DNA from: Variovorax sp. V213
GTDB lineage: Bacteria > Pseudomonadota > Gammaproteobacteria > Burkholderiales > Burkholderiaceae_C
Assembly: GCF_041154455.1 (NCBI RefSeq)
Contig: NZ_AP028664.1
Location: forward strand, 2,977,001-3,041,000
Direction of reading: 5' to 3'
DNA length: 64,000 nt
Below are positions 9,025 through 19,048 of this stretch, in pieces. A program made the position numbers and the translations under genes. Under the pieces are notes generated by a model, which searched no databases, had not been told where the DNA came from, and was given only the letters and a program-made list of their open reading frames with translations. The first letter of the stretch is position 1. Every line of letters starts with the position of its first letter.

Positions 9025-11507
9025 GGCATTGGCTCCTGCGGGGTTGAGTAAAGGGATTCAAACGAAGGAATGAGGTCGGCCGCCCAGCCGAGCCCGCGGT
9101 GGCGCAGCCAGGCGGCCGCGAAAACCGAAGGCATGCGCGCGAACGGCGACGCCTCGACCGAGGCCTGCACGCGGTCGATCTCACGCTGATCCTCGGGCGA
9201 GGCCGCGCCGGCAAAGGCGAGCGCCACCGGCCCGAGCCCGAGCTCGAAGACCCGGTTGCCCAGGCGCGACTGGTAGTAGTAGTCGCGTTTGGGCTGCGCC
9301 GTGGCGACGATCTCGATCTGCCGGCGGTTGAGCCCGAAGCCCTCGTAGATCATGCGGATCTGCGGCTCGGTGGCCTGCGGGTTCGGCAGGAAGATCCGGC
9401 TCGCGCAGCTCTCGACGATCGCAGGCGCGATGCTGGAGTTCTGGATGTCCGCGAGCGACTGCGTCGCGAAGATCACCGAGACGTTCTTCTTGCGCAGCGT
9501 CTTGAGCCACTGGCGGATGCGCGCGGCGAACACCGGGTCGTCGAGGAACAGCCAGGCCTCGTCGAGGATCAGCAGGGTCGGCGCGCCGTCGAAGCGTTCG
9601 TCGAAGCGCGCGAACAGGTAACCCAGCACGGCCAGCACCGCCGCCTTGCTGTGCATCAGCTCCTCCATCTCAAAACACTGGATGGAGGACGCCCCGAGCC
9701 GGTCCCGGTCCGCGTCGAGCAGCCGCCCGTGCGCACCACCGAGCACATAGGGCGCTAGCGCCTGGCGCAGGGCATTCGACTGCAGCAGGACCGCCAGACC
9801 GGTCATCGTGCGCTGTTCGGACGGCGCGGTGGCGAGGCTGGCCAGTGCCGACCACACCATCTCCCGCTCGGCCGGCCCGACCTCGATGCCTTCCTGACGA
9901 AGCCGGCCCTCCACCCACTCCGCCGCCCAGGTGCGGTACCCGTCCTGGTCGATGCGCGCCAGCGGCTGGAACGCGATCTCGCCATCAGTCCCGAGGTCGT
10001 AGTGCTCGCCGCCGAGCCCGAGGATCGTGGCCCGCAACGAGCGCCCCATGTCGAAGGCCAGGAGCCGCGAGCCGGAATAGCGCCGGAACTGCAGCGCGAG
10101 CGTGGCGAGCAGCACTGACTTGCCCATGCCCGTCGGCCCGACCACCAGCGTGTGCCCGACGTCACCGATGTGCGTGACCAGCCGGAACGGTGTGGCGCCA
10201 TCGGTGCGCGTCACGATCAGCGGCGGGCCATCGAGATGCGCATTGCGCTCGGGACCCACCCACACGGCCGACACCGGCATCATGTGCGCGAGGTTCAGGG
10301 TCGAGACGATGGGCTGGCGGACGTTGGCGTAGGCGTGGCCCGGGATCGAGGACAGCCAGGCCTCGACCGCATTGAGGGTTTCGGGAATCGTCACGAAGCC
10401 GCGGCCCTGGATCGCGCGTTCCACCGCGCGCAGCTTCTCGTCGGCTGCCGCGGCATCGGCGTCGAGCACCGTCACCGTGGCGGTCACATAGCCGAAGGCC
10501 ACCTGGTCGCTGCCGAGTTCCTGCAGCGCCGCATCGGCATCGGCCGCCTTGTTCGAGGCGTCCGAGTCGACCAGCGCGCTTTCCTGCTGGAAGATGGTCT
10601 CGCGCAGCAGGGCTACGATGTTTTTGCGCTTGGCGAACCACTGGCGGCGCAGGCGCACGAGCTCCTTCTCTGCCTCGGCCTTGTCCAGGCACAGGAAGCG
10701 CGTGCTCCAGCGGTAGGCGAAGCCCAGGCGATTCAGGTCGTCGAGCAGCCCCGGCCAGGTCGACGTCGGGAAGCCGCGCACCGTCAGCACCCGCAGATGC
10801 CGGCTGCCGAGCATCGGCGCCAGTCCGCCCGTCAGCGGCTCGTCGGCCAGCAGTGCATCGAGGTGCATCGGCACCTCGGGCACCGCGACCGCATGCCGGC
10901 GCGTGGACACGCAGTCGTGCAGGTGGGTCAGCGTCTGCGCATCGTCGAGCCACTCGACCTCGGGCATCACGCCTTCGAGCAGGCCGAGGAAGCGCTCGGT
11001 CTCGGAGACGAAGGTCTCCAGCCGTCCCTTCCAATCCGATCCGTCCGACGCATTCGATCCATCCTGGACGTCGGTCCCAGCGCGCTCATAGAGCAGCCCC
11101 GCGGCGCGCGCCTTCGACTCCTCGGGCGGCAGGTACAGCAAGGTCAGGTGATAGCGGCTCTCGAAGTGGCTGGCGTCCTCTTCGAAGGCTGCACGGCGCT
11201 CCGCGTCGACCAGCCAGGACAGCGCCTCGGGGAACGACGACTCGGGATAGCCAGCCGCGTCGCGCCGCTCGGCTTCCACAAACAGCGCCCAGCCCGAGCC
11301 GAGCCGGCGCAGCGCGTTGTTCAACCGCGCCGACGTGGCGATGAGTTCGCCCTGCGTCGCGCTGTCTAGATCCGGTCCGCGGAACCGCGCGGTGCGTTGG
11401 AACGCGCCGTCCTTGTTGAGCACAACCCCGGGCGCGACCAGGCCCGCCCAGGGCAACCAATCGGCCAACAGCGCCGGGCATTTACGGTATTCGGCGAGAT
11501 TCAACAT
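9021..11507 (-). CDS. trbE: Conjugal transfer ATPase TrbE (VirB4-like)
   Basis: 828 residues. The large cytoplasmic ATPase that powers pilus assembly and substrate transfer. The N-terminal CagE/VirB4 domain begins MLNLAEYRKCPALLADWLPW. Walker A is GPTGMGKSVLL near residue 455, Walker B is LLILDEAW near residue 646, and FATQSLADI follows. Upstream trbD ends 30 bases away; downstream trbJ overlaps by 4 bases. Length is typical. Confidence 0.97.
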   Translation of the reverse strand: MLNLAEYRKCPALLADWLPWAGLVAPGVVLNKDGAFQRTARFRGPDLDSATQGELIATSARLNNALRRLGSGWALFVEAERRDAAGYPESSFPEALSWLVDAERRAAFEEDASHFESRYHLTLLYLPPEESKARAAGLLYERAGTDVQDGSNASDGSDWKGRLETFVSETERFLGLLEGVMPEVEWLDDAQTLTHLHDCVSTRRHAVAVPEVPMHLDALLADEPLTGGLAPMLGSRHLRVLTVRGFPTSTWPGLLDDLNRLGFAYRWSTRFLCLDKAEAEKELVRLRRQWFAKRKNIVALLRETIFQQESALVDSDASNKAADADAALQELGSDQVAFGYVTATVTVLDADAAAADEKLRAVERAIQGRGFVTIPETLNAVEAWLSSIPGHAYANVRQPIVSTLNLAHMMPVSAVWVGPERNAHLDGPPLIVTRTDGATPFRLVTHIGDVGHTLVVGPTGMGKSVLLATLALQFRRYSGSRLLAFDMGRSLRATILGLGGEHYDLGTDGEIAFQPLARIDQDGYRTWAAEWVEGRLRQEGIEVGPAEREMVWSALASLATAPSEQRTMTGLAVLLQSNALRQALAPYVLGGAHGRLLDADRDRLGASSIQCFEMEELMHSKAAVLAVLGYLFARFDERFDGAPTLLILDEAWLFLDDPVFAARIRQWLKTLRKKNVSVIFATQSLADIQNSSIAPAIVESCASRIFLPNPQATEPQIRMIYEGFGLNRRQIEIVATAQPKRDYYYQSRLGNRVFELGLGPVALAFAGAASPEDQREIDRVQASVEASPFARMPSVFAAAWLRHRGLGWAADLIPSFESLYSTPQEPMP

Positions 11508-11537
11508 GGCGTCTCTCCTGCTCGCGTCACGTATCCA

Positions 11538-11822
11538 CTAGACATCGAGAAGGGGCCGCTGCTTGATGTGCCGCGCGAAGACCTGCATGAACTGCGGGTC
11601 CAGGCGCGCACCCCAGACCGCCAACGCATGCCCGACGATCCAGAGCGCGACACCCGGGAGCCAGAGCTGCAGCCCGAGTCCGACCGCGGCGGCCAGCGTG
11701 CCATTGGCAATCGCCACCTTGCGCGGCGCGCCGCCCAGCAGGATCGGTTCGGTGAGCGACCGGTGCAGTGGAATCTCGAAGCCGGGCGCAACACCCGGCG
11801 AGAAAGCAGTCGACTCACTCAT
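11538..11822 (-). CDS. trbD: Conjugal transfer protein TrbD (VirB3-like)
   Basis: 94 residues starting MSESTAFSPG. VirB3-type inner-membrane partner of the VirB4 ATPase. The family core EIPLHRSLTEPILLGGAPR is followed by two close membrane segments (about residues 37-70). The ATG overlaps the trbC stop as ATGA (11819-11822), so this start is preferred to the longer frame reaching 12257, which only runs antiparallel through trbC. Confidence 0.93.
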   Translation of the reverse strand: MSESTAFSPGVAPGFEIPLHRSLTEPILLGGAPRKVAIANGTLAAAVGLGLQLWLPGVALWIVGHALAVWGARLDPQFMQVFARHIKQRPLLDV

Positions 11823-12151
11823 GCCAGCACCGCCCCGCCCGAGAAGCTGAAGAAGGTCAGGAAGAAGCTGGAGGCGGCGAACGCGATCGACAGGCCGAAC
11901 ACGATCTGGATCAGCCGGCGGAAGCCCCCCGAGGTGTCGCCGAAGGCCAACGTCAGGCCGGTCACGATGATGATGATGACCGCGACGATCTTGGCCACGG
12001 GCCCCTGGATCGAGTCGAGGATCGACTGCAGCGGTGCTTCCCAGGGCATGTTCGAGCCGGCCGCCTTCGCGGGCAGCGCAGCGGCCAGCAAGAGCGCTGC
12101 CACAACGGCCGCGTGCAGAAACGGCTTTGCGGAATTGCGTGAAATCGTCAT
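11819..12151 (-). CDS. trbC: Conjugal transfer pilin TrbC (VirB2-like)
   Basis: 110 residues. Propilin of the conjugative pilus: a signal sequence with cleavage around AAALPAKA (residue 31) and two hydrophobic helices (IVAVIIIIVTGLTLAFGD and FGLSIAFAASSFFLTFFSF) separated by the short basic loop GGFRRL. In RP4-type elements TrbC is processed and cyclised by TraF, and a TraF-like peptidase is present at 41684-42205. The start overlaps the trbB stop. Confidence 0.94.
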   Translation of the reverse strand: MTISRNSAKPFLHAAVVAALLLAAALPAKAAGSNMPWEAPLQSILDSIQGPVAKIVAVIIIIVTGLTLAFGDTSGGFRRLIQIVFGLSIAFAASSFFLTFFSFSGGAVLA

Positions 12152-13203
12152 GTCGGTTCTCCAGAAGACGACGGGGTGGAAGGAGCGGAACGGGATGAGG
12201 AGAGCAACGGGAAACCAGGCACCGCTGAGGTGTCGAGCTGGTAGCCTTCGCTGTCATGGCCGATGACGCGCGCGATCTCGCGCACCCGCCGGGCGCGGCC
12301 GCGCCCGGCGATGAAGACGATGACGTGGACCGCCTCGGCGATCAGCGCGCGCGGCACGGTCACCGAGACTTCCTGCACCAGCTGCTCCAGCCGCGTGAGC
12401 GCGCCCAGCGCGGAGCCGGCATGCACGGTGGCAATCCCTCCTGGATGCCCGGTGCCCCAGGCCTTGAGCAGGTCCAATGCCTCGGCACCGCGCACCTCAC
12501 CGACCACGATGCGGTCGGGCCGCAGCCGCAAGGTGGCACGCACCAGGTCGGCCATGGTGGTCACGCCCGGTTCGGTGCGCATGCTCACGTGGTCGTCGGA
12601 CCGGCATCGCAGCTCCACCGTGTCCTCGAGGATCAAGACGCGGTCGCGCGTCTCGGCGATCTCATCGAGCAGCGCGTTCGCGAGCGTGGTCTTGCCCGTG
12701 CTGGTGCCGCCCGCCACCACGATGTTCAGGCGCCCGCGCACCGCCTGCCGCAGGAATGCGGCCTGGTCCCCCGTCAGGATCCCGTCGGCCACGTATTGCG
12801 CCAGACTCATGATGCGCAGCGCCCGCTTGCGGATCGCGAACGAGGGCGCGCGCACCACTGGCGGCAGCACGCCCAGGAAACGCTCGCCGGTCTCGGGCAA
12901 CTCGGCCGAGAGGATCGGCGTACCGGCATGCACCTCAGCGCGCACGTGCGCAGCCACGAGGCGGATGATGCGTTCGGCCACGGGCGGCGGCAGCGCCGCG
13001 CCGGTCGGCGCGCGGCCGGTGCCGAGCCGGTCGACCCAGAGCGAACCATCGGGGTTGAGCAGCACCTCCACAACCTCCGGATCCGCGAGGGCCGCCGCGA
13101 TCTCCGGCCCCATGGCCGTGCGCAGCATGTGGATGCGCCGGGCCGCCGCGTTGTCCAAGGCGCCTGGCGACGACCCGGAAGAACGATCAGACGGCTGGAC
13201 CAT
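12148..13203 (-). CDS. trbB: Conjugal transfer ATPase TrbB (VirB11-like)
   Basis: 351 residues from MVQPSDRSSGS. Hexameric traffic ATPase at the base of the secretion channel. An N-terminal domain with ADPEVVEVLLNPDGSLWVDR precedes Walker A GGTSTGKTTLANALL near residue 164, an Asp-box ILEDTVELRC, and the arginine-rich RLRPDRIVVGEVRGAEALDL. The start at 13203 is preferred over upstream in-frame codons because the upstream residues are antisense to the RHH gene and do not match the family. The gene overlaps the RHH gene by 17 bases. Confidence 0.96.
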   Translation of the reverse strand: MVQPSDRSSGSSPGALDNAAARRIHMLRTAMGPEIAAALADPEVVEVLLNPDGSLWVDRLGTGRAPTGAALPPPVAERIIRLVAAHVRAEVHAGTPILSAELPETGERFLGVLPPVVRAPSFAIRKRALRIMSLAQYVADGILTGDQAAFLRQAVRGRLNIVVAGGTSTGKTTLANALLDEIAETRDRVLILEDTVELRCRSDDHVSMRTEPGVTTMADLVRATLRLRPDRIVVGEVRGAEALDLLKAWGTGHPGGIATVHAGSALGALTRLEQLVQEVSVTVPRALIAEAVHVIVFIAGRGRARRVREIARVIGHDSEGYQLDTSAVPGFPLLSSSRSAPSTPSSSGEPT

Positions 13204-13654
13204 CAGCGGCCTCCTCCGGCTCGTGCCCTGCGTGCGTCGGCGCCGCTTCAGGCTCGATCTCCTCATGTACCTCGCGTACCAGACTGCGCCCGCGCTGCAA
13301 GTGCCGCCCGAGCTGCTCGATGAACTGCACATAGCGCGCCCGCCCCTGCGCCCGTGCGGCGTCCTGCTGGCCCTCGGGCACTGGGATCGAAACCGTGAGG
13401 AAATAGCGCACGTACAAGGCGAGCGTTTCGATCAGGATGTTCTGGTCGCGCTCGAGCCGGTCGAATTGGCGCGAAAGCCGGTCCAGGCGCTTGGCGATCG
13501 CCGCCTCGCGCTGATCGCCGCCATCCGGCGACAAGAACGACGCGAGCGCAGCCGCGACCACGGCCGATTTCGAGACACCCTTGTGCACCGCGAGCCGATC
13601 CAGCCGCTTGGCGTGCTCTGACTCGATGAAGATATTCAGGCGGGCCCGGCTCAT
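13187..13654 (-). CDS. Ribbon-helix-helix (CopG-type) regulator between traG and trbB
   Basis: 155 residues. The N-terminal 45 residues (RLNIFIESEHAKRLDRLAVHKGVSKSAVVAAAL) fit a ribbon-helix-helix DNA-binding fold. A central helical segment (about 60-115) and an acidic tail follow. A CopG-like gene sits in this position in Tn4371-type operons and is presumed to regulate the tra/trb genes. ATG overlaps the traG stop (13651-13654), and the 3' end overlaps trbB by 17 bases, so all three are translationally linked. Confidence 0.88.
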   Translation of the reverse strand: MSRARLNIFIESEHAKRLDRLAVHKGVSKSAVVAAALASFLSPDGGDQREAAIAKRLDRLSRQFDRLERDQNILIETLALYVRYFLTVSIPVPEGQQDAARAQGRARYVQFIEQLGRHLQRGRSLVREVHEEIEPEAAPTHAGHEPEEAADGPAV

Positions 13655-15657
13655 AGCGCGATCCCGTCGTCAGGGTCCAGCGCGGCGAGGCGCGCCGTAC
13701 GCGTGAGCTGACGGTCCACATCGCGCGGCCGCACCGGCACATCGTCCTCGTCATCGAGCACCAGCAGCCCGTCGGCCTCCTGTAGCACCGACGGGTCGTG
13801 CACGACCTCCAGCTCGGGCTTGAGCTGGTGGCCGCCCTCGTCGGCGAAACCAGCCGCATCGCCTGACGACAAAGACTCGGACGCGGTCAGCGGCGCCAGT
13901 CCGCTCCAATCGTCGGGCCGTGTCGCGGGACGATCCGCGTAATAGCCCGGCGCCGACGCCAGCGCCGGCGGTGCCAGCACACGCCGCGTGAAGTTGCGGT
14001 CCTGGTAGTAGCGCAGTTTCCTCGCCTTGATCGGTGGATGGCCCGAGACCATCACCACCGCGTCATCGGGTGGCAGCTGCATCACCTCGCCCGGCGTCAG
14101 CAGCGGCCGGGCCGTTTCCTGGCGCGAGACCATCAGATGGCCAAGCCACGGCGCGAGCCGGTGCCCCGCGTAGTTGCGTTGCGCACGCAATTCGGTAGCC
14201 GTTCCCAGCGCCTCCGAGATCCGCTTGGCCGTGCGCTCGTCGTTGGTGGCGAACGCGATGCGCACATGGCAGTTGTCGAGGATCGAGTGATTCGGACCAT
14301 AGGCCTTGTCAACCTGATTGAGAGACTGCGCGATCAGGAAGGCGCGAAGCTCGTAGCCCGCCATGAACGCCAGTGCCGACTCGAAAAAGTCCAGTCGGCC
14401 AAGCGCTGGGAACTCGTCGAGCATCAGCAGCAGCTTGTGGATGCGCGCGATGCCGTCGGAGCCGTCGAGCGATTCGGTGAGACGCCGGCCGATCTGGTTG
14501 AGGATCAGGCGGATCAGCGGCTTGGTGCGGCTGATGTCCGAGGGCGGAACGACCAGATACAGTGACACCGGGTGTTCCGCCGAGATCAGATCGGCGATGC
14601 GCCAGTCGCACCGAGAAGTAACTTCGGCCACGGTGGGATCGCGGTACAGGCCCAGGAAGCTCATCGCAGTGGACAGCACCCCGGAGCGCTCGTTGTCGCT
14701 CTTGTTGAGCACCTCGCGGGCGGCCGAGGCAACCACCGGATGGATGTCCTCGCCCAGGTGCCGTGTCGTCATCATTCGGTGCAGCGTTAGCTCGAAGGGA
14801 CACGCCGGGTCGGACAGGAAGTTGGCGACGCCGCGCAGCGTCTTGTCCTCGCCGGCGTAGAGCACATGCAGGATCGCGCCGACCAGCAGTGCATGGCTGG
14901 TCTTCTCCCAGTGGTTGCGCCGCTCGAGCGCACCCTCCGGATCCACAAGGATGTCCGCGATGTTCTGCACGTCGCGCACCTCATGCGCGCCACGGCGGAC
15001 TTCGAGCAGTGGGTTGTAGGCGGCCGAGCGCGCATCGGTCGGGTTGAACAGCAGACAGTGCGAGAACCGCGAGCGCCAGCCGGCTGTGAGATTCCAGTTC
15101 TCTCCCTTGATGTCGTGGATCACGGCCGAGCCGGGCCAAGACAGCAGAGTGGGCACCACGAGCCCGACGCCCTTGCCGGAGCGCGTAGGCGCAAAGGCCA
15201 TCACATGTTCAGGCCCGTCATGACGCAGATAGAAGCCCCCCTTGTCCAATGCGCTGCCGAGGAACACACCTGCCGGCCTCATCAGGCCGGCTTTGGCAAT
15301 CTCCTCGCACTCAGCCCAGCGGGCAGAGCCATAGGTCGTGACGCGCTTGGCCATTCGCGCGCGCCATACCGCCATTGCGATGGCCGCGCCCGTGGCCGAC
15401 AACCCGCTCGATGCGGCAATGGCCCCGGCACGCTCGAACACCTGCGGCGCGTAGGCGTCGTAGAAGTACCACCACTCGAACAGCTTCCAGGGCTCGTAAA
15501 CCGGGACGCCGGAAATCTCGAACCATCGAACTCCGAGACTTTGCTGGTAACCCAGCGCATCCGCCGTCCACTGCGTGGCGGCCCACATCCCGCCCAGGGT
15601 GACGCCAAGCACTACGAGAATCTGTCCGAACAGGATGCCGGTCGCTACTGTCGGCAT
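13651..15657 (-). CDS. traG: Type IV coupling protein TraG (VirD4-like)
   Basis: 668 residues from MPTVATGILFGQILVVLG. The coupling protein brings the relaxase-DNA complex to the transfer channel. Two membrane segments lie at about residues 5-28 and 75-100. Walker A is APTRSGKGVGLVVPTLLSW near residue 155 and Walker B is LLLMLDEFPALG near residue 408. A strong GGGAGG ribosome site 9 bases upstream of 15657 fixes this start, so the 53 further upstream in-frame residues are not translated. This is the first gene of the mating operon. A decayed partial copy of the same 5' region lies at 16925-17110. Confidence 0.97.
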   Translation of the reverse strand: MPTVATGILFGQILVVLGVTLGGMWAATQWTADALGYQQSLGVRWFEISGVPVYEPWKLFEWWYFYDAYAPQVFERAGAIAASSGLSATGAAIAMAVWRARMAKRVTTYGSARWAECEEIAKAGLMRPAGVFLGSALDKGGFYLRHDGPEHVMAFAPTRSGKGVGLVVPTLLSWPGSAVIHDIKGENWNLTAGWRSRFSHCLLFNPTDARSAAYNPLLEVRRGAHEVRDVQNIADILVDPEGALERRNHWEKTSHALLVGAILHVLYAGEDKTLRGVANFLSDPACPFELTLHRMMTTRHLGEDIHPVVASAAREVLNKSDNERSGVLSTAMSFLGLYRDPTVAEVTSRCDWRIADLISAEHPVSLYLVVPPSDISRTKPLIRLILNQIGRRLTESLDGSDGIARIHKLLLMLDEFPALGRLDFFESALAFMAGYELRAFLIAQSLNQVDKAYGPNHSILDNCHVRIAFATNDERTAKRISEALGTATELRAQRNYAGHRLAPWLGHLMVSRQETARPLLTPGEVMQLPPDDAVVMVSGHPPIKARKLRYYQDRNFTRRVLAPPALASAPGYYADRPATRPDDWSGLAPLTASESLSSGDAAGFADEGGHQLKPELEVVHDPSVLQEADGLLVLDDEDDVPVRPRDVDRQLTRTARLAALDPDDGIAL

Positions 15658-16402
<745 letters not shown>

Positions 16403-16768
16403 TTAGGACTGCTTGCACCACTCGAAGAACAGGTCCAGCTCTCTTGACTTGTCAAAGATCGCATCAGCCCCCAGTTCCCGGCTCCGACGCCGCATCTCCT
16501 CAGTGAGATAGTTTGTCAAAACTACCACCCGCTGGCGTGCCGAACGCTCCTGGCAAGCGCGCAAAACCGTCAAGCCGGATCCCTCACGCAAGAATAGATC
16601 CACTACAGCCAGTTGCCATGTGTTCTTGAGGCTTTCAAGGAGGACAACAGCTTCACTTGCCGTCTCCGCAACGGCCACGACCTCGACATCAGCAAGCTCC
16701 GCAAGTGCAGGAACCAGATTCTCTCTGATGGTTTTGCTGTCTTCGATCAGGATGGTTGAGAGTGGCAT
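16403..16768 (-). CDS. Stand-alone response-regulator receiver protein
   Basis: 121 residues from MPLSTILIEDSKTIRE. A complete REC domain without an output domain: acidic pocket (IEDS), phospho-acceptor Asp in VVDLFLREGSGL (about residue 53), conserved Thr in VVLTNYLT and Lys in AIFDKSREL. Such proteins act by protein-protein contact, in the manner of CheY or Spo0F. No histidine kinase is in the window, so the partner is unknown. The start at 16768 is chosen because the first beta strand follows directly; an in-frame ATG nine codons upstream is possible. It lies between traG and the traG remnant, an unusual place for such a gene in this ICE type. Confidence 0.85.
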   Translation of the reverse strand: MPLSTILIEDSKTIRENLVPALAELADVEVVAVAETASEAVVLLESLKNTWQLAVVDLFLREGSGLTVLRACQERSARQRVVVLTNYLTEEMRRRSRELGADAIFDKSRELDLFFEWCKQS

Positions 16769-16924
16769 ATCGATCGCGCAGAGGTGTCCAGCCAATGCTT
16801 GTTGCGTTGCAGATCAAAAACCGCCATCGCTTTATACGGACAGTTCGCGCCGCGCGTGTAGGCTGAAAGCTGGATTTGGTTGCGTCCTGTTGGCTTGCTC
16901 TCGACTGGCGTCAAGGCCGTCAGT

Positions 16925-17110
16925 ACCCCCATTCATACGGCGACGATCCGGCGTGCTCGAACACGGGCGCATTGAGATCAAAGAAGTACAACCGCTCGAA
17001 CAATTTCCGAACTTCATAGGCTGAGTTAGGGCCTGTGCCGGTGACTTACCCAGTCGCAGGCAGCTCGGCCGAGGTTGACGCCAAGCAGCACGCCGTTCTG
17101 CCGGCGATTC
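16925..17110 (-). pseudogene. traG: Decayed 5' fragment of a second traG
   Basis: Reading the minus strand from about 17102, the frame QNGVLLGVNLGRAACDW matches the intact TraG N-terminus (GQILVVLGVTLGGMW). After a frameshift, YEVRKLFERLYFFDLNAP at about 16960-17016 matches intact TraG YEPWKLFEWWYFYDAYAP, followed by VFEHAG against VFERAG. The frame then stops near 16925. Stops and at least one frameshift make it non-functional. It sits directly downstream of the TraR-like LysR gene, the place where traG normally starts in Tn4371-type ICEs. It therefore looks like the original traR-traG junction, with the functional traG now 1.3 kb further on. Confidence 0.8.
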
Positions 17111-17178
17111 CTTCTTTGTCAGCAACACTGCCTTTGGGCTGTCGGGCGAAGGAGCCCCGCACTAGCGACCCGGAATGA

Positions 17179-18111
17179 TCAAGGCGCTGGGGCGGCGCAG
17201 CATGCACCAGGGCCGCAACCCCGCAAAGAACGCAGATTGGTTGCATGGGCAAGAAATCGCTGTAGTGATTCTCGAATAGTTGGGAGTTGGGGCTTGTGCA
17301 GTACGTAAGTCGTGAAGTACACCGGCTCGACCAGCGGCAAGACCACAACATCTGTTCGTCGAAGTACCTGCATGTGATCCGCATCGGCTACCCCGACGCC
17401 AAGTCCCGCTGCGACACGGGTCAAATAGCCGGTCAAGGAGCGGGCCTCACCAGCGGTGGTGGGGGACAGGGAGCGCTCTCGGAATATCGCTTCCATTTGC
17501 CTGCACAACCCTGGATGGTAGGCCGGGTCGCAAAAGATGGCGGGGAAAGCTAGCAGCTCGCTCAATGAGACTGTCTCACGCCCGGCGAGCTCGTGAGCCA
17601 GGGGAAGGACTGCCACAATAGGGCTAGTCCAGATCGGCTGCTGGGCAATCGCGTCGTCCAACACCCCGAAGGAGATGCCCGCATCCAGCTCCTCGTTGCG
17701 CAATGCAGCAAGCAGCTCCGCCGCGCGCATTTCCGTGAGCTTCAGTGGGATATCGGGGGCCATTCTCCGCCAACGGTTGAGGCACTCAGCCACCTTTGGC
17801 TGCGCGGTACTGTCGTCCACGCCGATGCGTAGAGGCTCACGATAGCGAGCGTCGGTTTCGCGCACGATACGTTCCGTGCGCTCTAGCCGGATGAAGATAG
17901 TGCGTGCGTATTTGAGCAGCTTGGCCCCAGCGGGGGTGAGCTGCAGTTTGCGCGGCGCCCGAACGAAGAGGGTCGCACCCATCCGTTCCTCCAGATCACG
18001 GATGGTGCGCGACAACGGTGTCTGGTCAATGGGGATGCGCTCAGCTGCCCTCCGAAAGTTGAGCTCTTCGGCAACGGCAATGAAATAGCGAAGATGTCGC
18101 AGTTCGATCAA
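17179..18111 (-). CDS. LysR-family regulator, TraR-like
   Basis: 310 residues. The N-terminal winged helix (MIELRHLRYFIAVAEELNFRRAAERI...QTPLSRTIRDLEERMG) is typical, followed by a linker helix and a periplasmic-binding-like effector domain from about residue 90. A LysR gene named traR lies upstream of traG in Tn4371, and this one keeps that position and orientation next to the traG remnant. The last 20 residues (GCGPGACCAAPAP) are compositionally odd and may be a read-through extension. Effector and targets unknown; it could instead regulate the neighbouring catabolic genes. Confidence 0.85.
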   Translation of the reverse strand: MIELRHLRYFIAVAEELNFRRAAERIPIDQTPLSRTIRDLEERMGATLFVRAPRKLQLTPAGAKLLKYARTIFIRLERTERIVRETDARYREPLRIGVDDSTAQPKVAECLNRWRRMAPDIPLKLTEMRAAELLAALRNEELDAGISFGVLDDAIAQQPIWTSPIVAVLPLAHELAGRETVSLSELLAFPAIFCDPAYHPGLCRQMEAIFRERSLSPTTAGEARSLTGYLTRVAAGLGVGVADADHMQVLRRTDVVVLPLVEPVYFTTYVLHKPQLPTIRESLQRFLAHATNLRSLRGCGPGACCAAPAP

Positions 18112-18271
18112 GGACTACGCTCCAATTGCGGCTAAGCATTGATCGACCCTGGCTGGTTGCTCAAGCTAGATCAAATGCGTCAATGACTGCGTCGGCAACC
18201 TAGGGATATCACACCTCCAAACAGGAGGCTTGCGAACATTACGCGCAACTAGTACTCACCCAGAGGCACGC

Positions 18272-19048
18272 TCAGCGCCCGATGAAAACCGGGACGCGTT
18301 TTTCGCGAAACGCTGTCTGCGCTTCCTTCGCATCATCGGTCTTCGCAATGATCGCGGTCATGTCCTGCTCGTAGCGGTAGCCGTCGCGCAGACTCATGTC
18401 CTCGATGACATTGAGCGTGTGCTTGCCCATTCGGGTGGACACCGGACTTTTCGACGCGATAGTCGCGGCGAGGTCCAGCGCAGCGGACATCAACCCTTCA
18501 GGCGTCGTGCAAGCTTCAACAATTCCCAGCCGATACAGCTCTTCGCCCGAGACGCGGTAACCGGTGAGCATCATGCGCCGCAGGCGCGAGTGGCTAAAGA
18601 GGCGCATCGCGTGGCGACACCCGCCCAGGAGGCCGACATCCACCTCGGGCAACCCGAGAACCGCTTTCTCCGATGCAACGAGGATGTCGGAAGATGCGGC
18701 CATCGCCAGACCGGAGCCGAGCGCCGCGCCGTTGAGCGCGGCGATCACCGGCTTCGCGCATTCCCTGATCGCATGAAAGCATTCGCGCGTACGCCGCGAA
18801 TGTGCTGGGAGATCACCAGCAGTCTTGATCACCTCGGCGCGTCCCTTCAGATCGGCCCCTGCACAAAAGCACTTGCCCGCGCCGGTGAGAACGACCACCC
18901 GCACTTCGTCCATCTCCGAGATGCGATCCAGCGCAAGCGTGAGTTCGTCGTTCAGGGTGCGTGTCAATGCGTTGACCGGTGGGCTGTCCATCGTGAGGGT
19001 CGCCACGTGGTCGGCAATATTCACCCGCAACTGGGTCAGATCGTCCAT
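18272..19048 (-). CDS. Enoyl-CoA hydratase/isomerase family protein (first copy)
   Basis: 258 residues from MDDLTQLRVNIADHV. Crotonase fold: the oxyanion-hole region is KCFCAGADLKGR, then AALNGAALGSGLAMAASSDILVAS and GLPEVDVGLLGG, where one catalytic glutamate (PEV) is present. Enzymes of this family hydrate, isomerise or hydrolyse CoA esters. The start at 19048 is used rather than the frame start at 19294, because the latter region is the divergent promoter of the porin gene. It is divergently transcribed from the porin and marks the left edge of the catabolic cargo. Confidence 0.88.
   Translation of the reverse strand: MDDLTQLRVNIADHVATLTMDSPPVNALTRTLNDELTLALDRISEMDEVRVVVLTGAGKCFCAGADLKGRAEVIKTAGDLPAHSRRTRECFHAIRECAKPVIAALNGAALGSGLAMAASSDILVASEKAVLGLPEVDVGLLGGCRHAMRLFSHSRLRRMMLTGYRVSGEELYRLGIVEACTTPEGLMSAALDLAATIASKSPVSTRMGKHTLNVIEDMSLRDGYRYEQDMTAIIAKTDDAKEAQTAFREKRVPVFIGR

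Noticed and set aside
12263..13621. Plus-strand open frame of 452 codons
   Set aside because: Ser/Arg/Thr-rich shadow of trbB and the RHH gene, with no domain.
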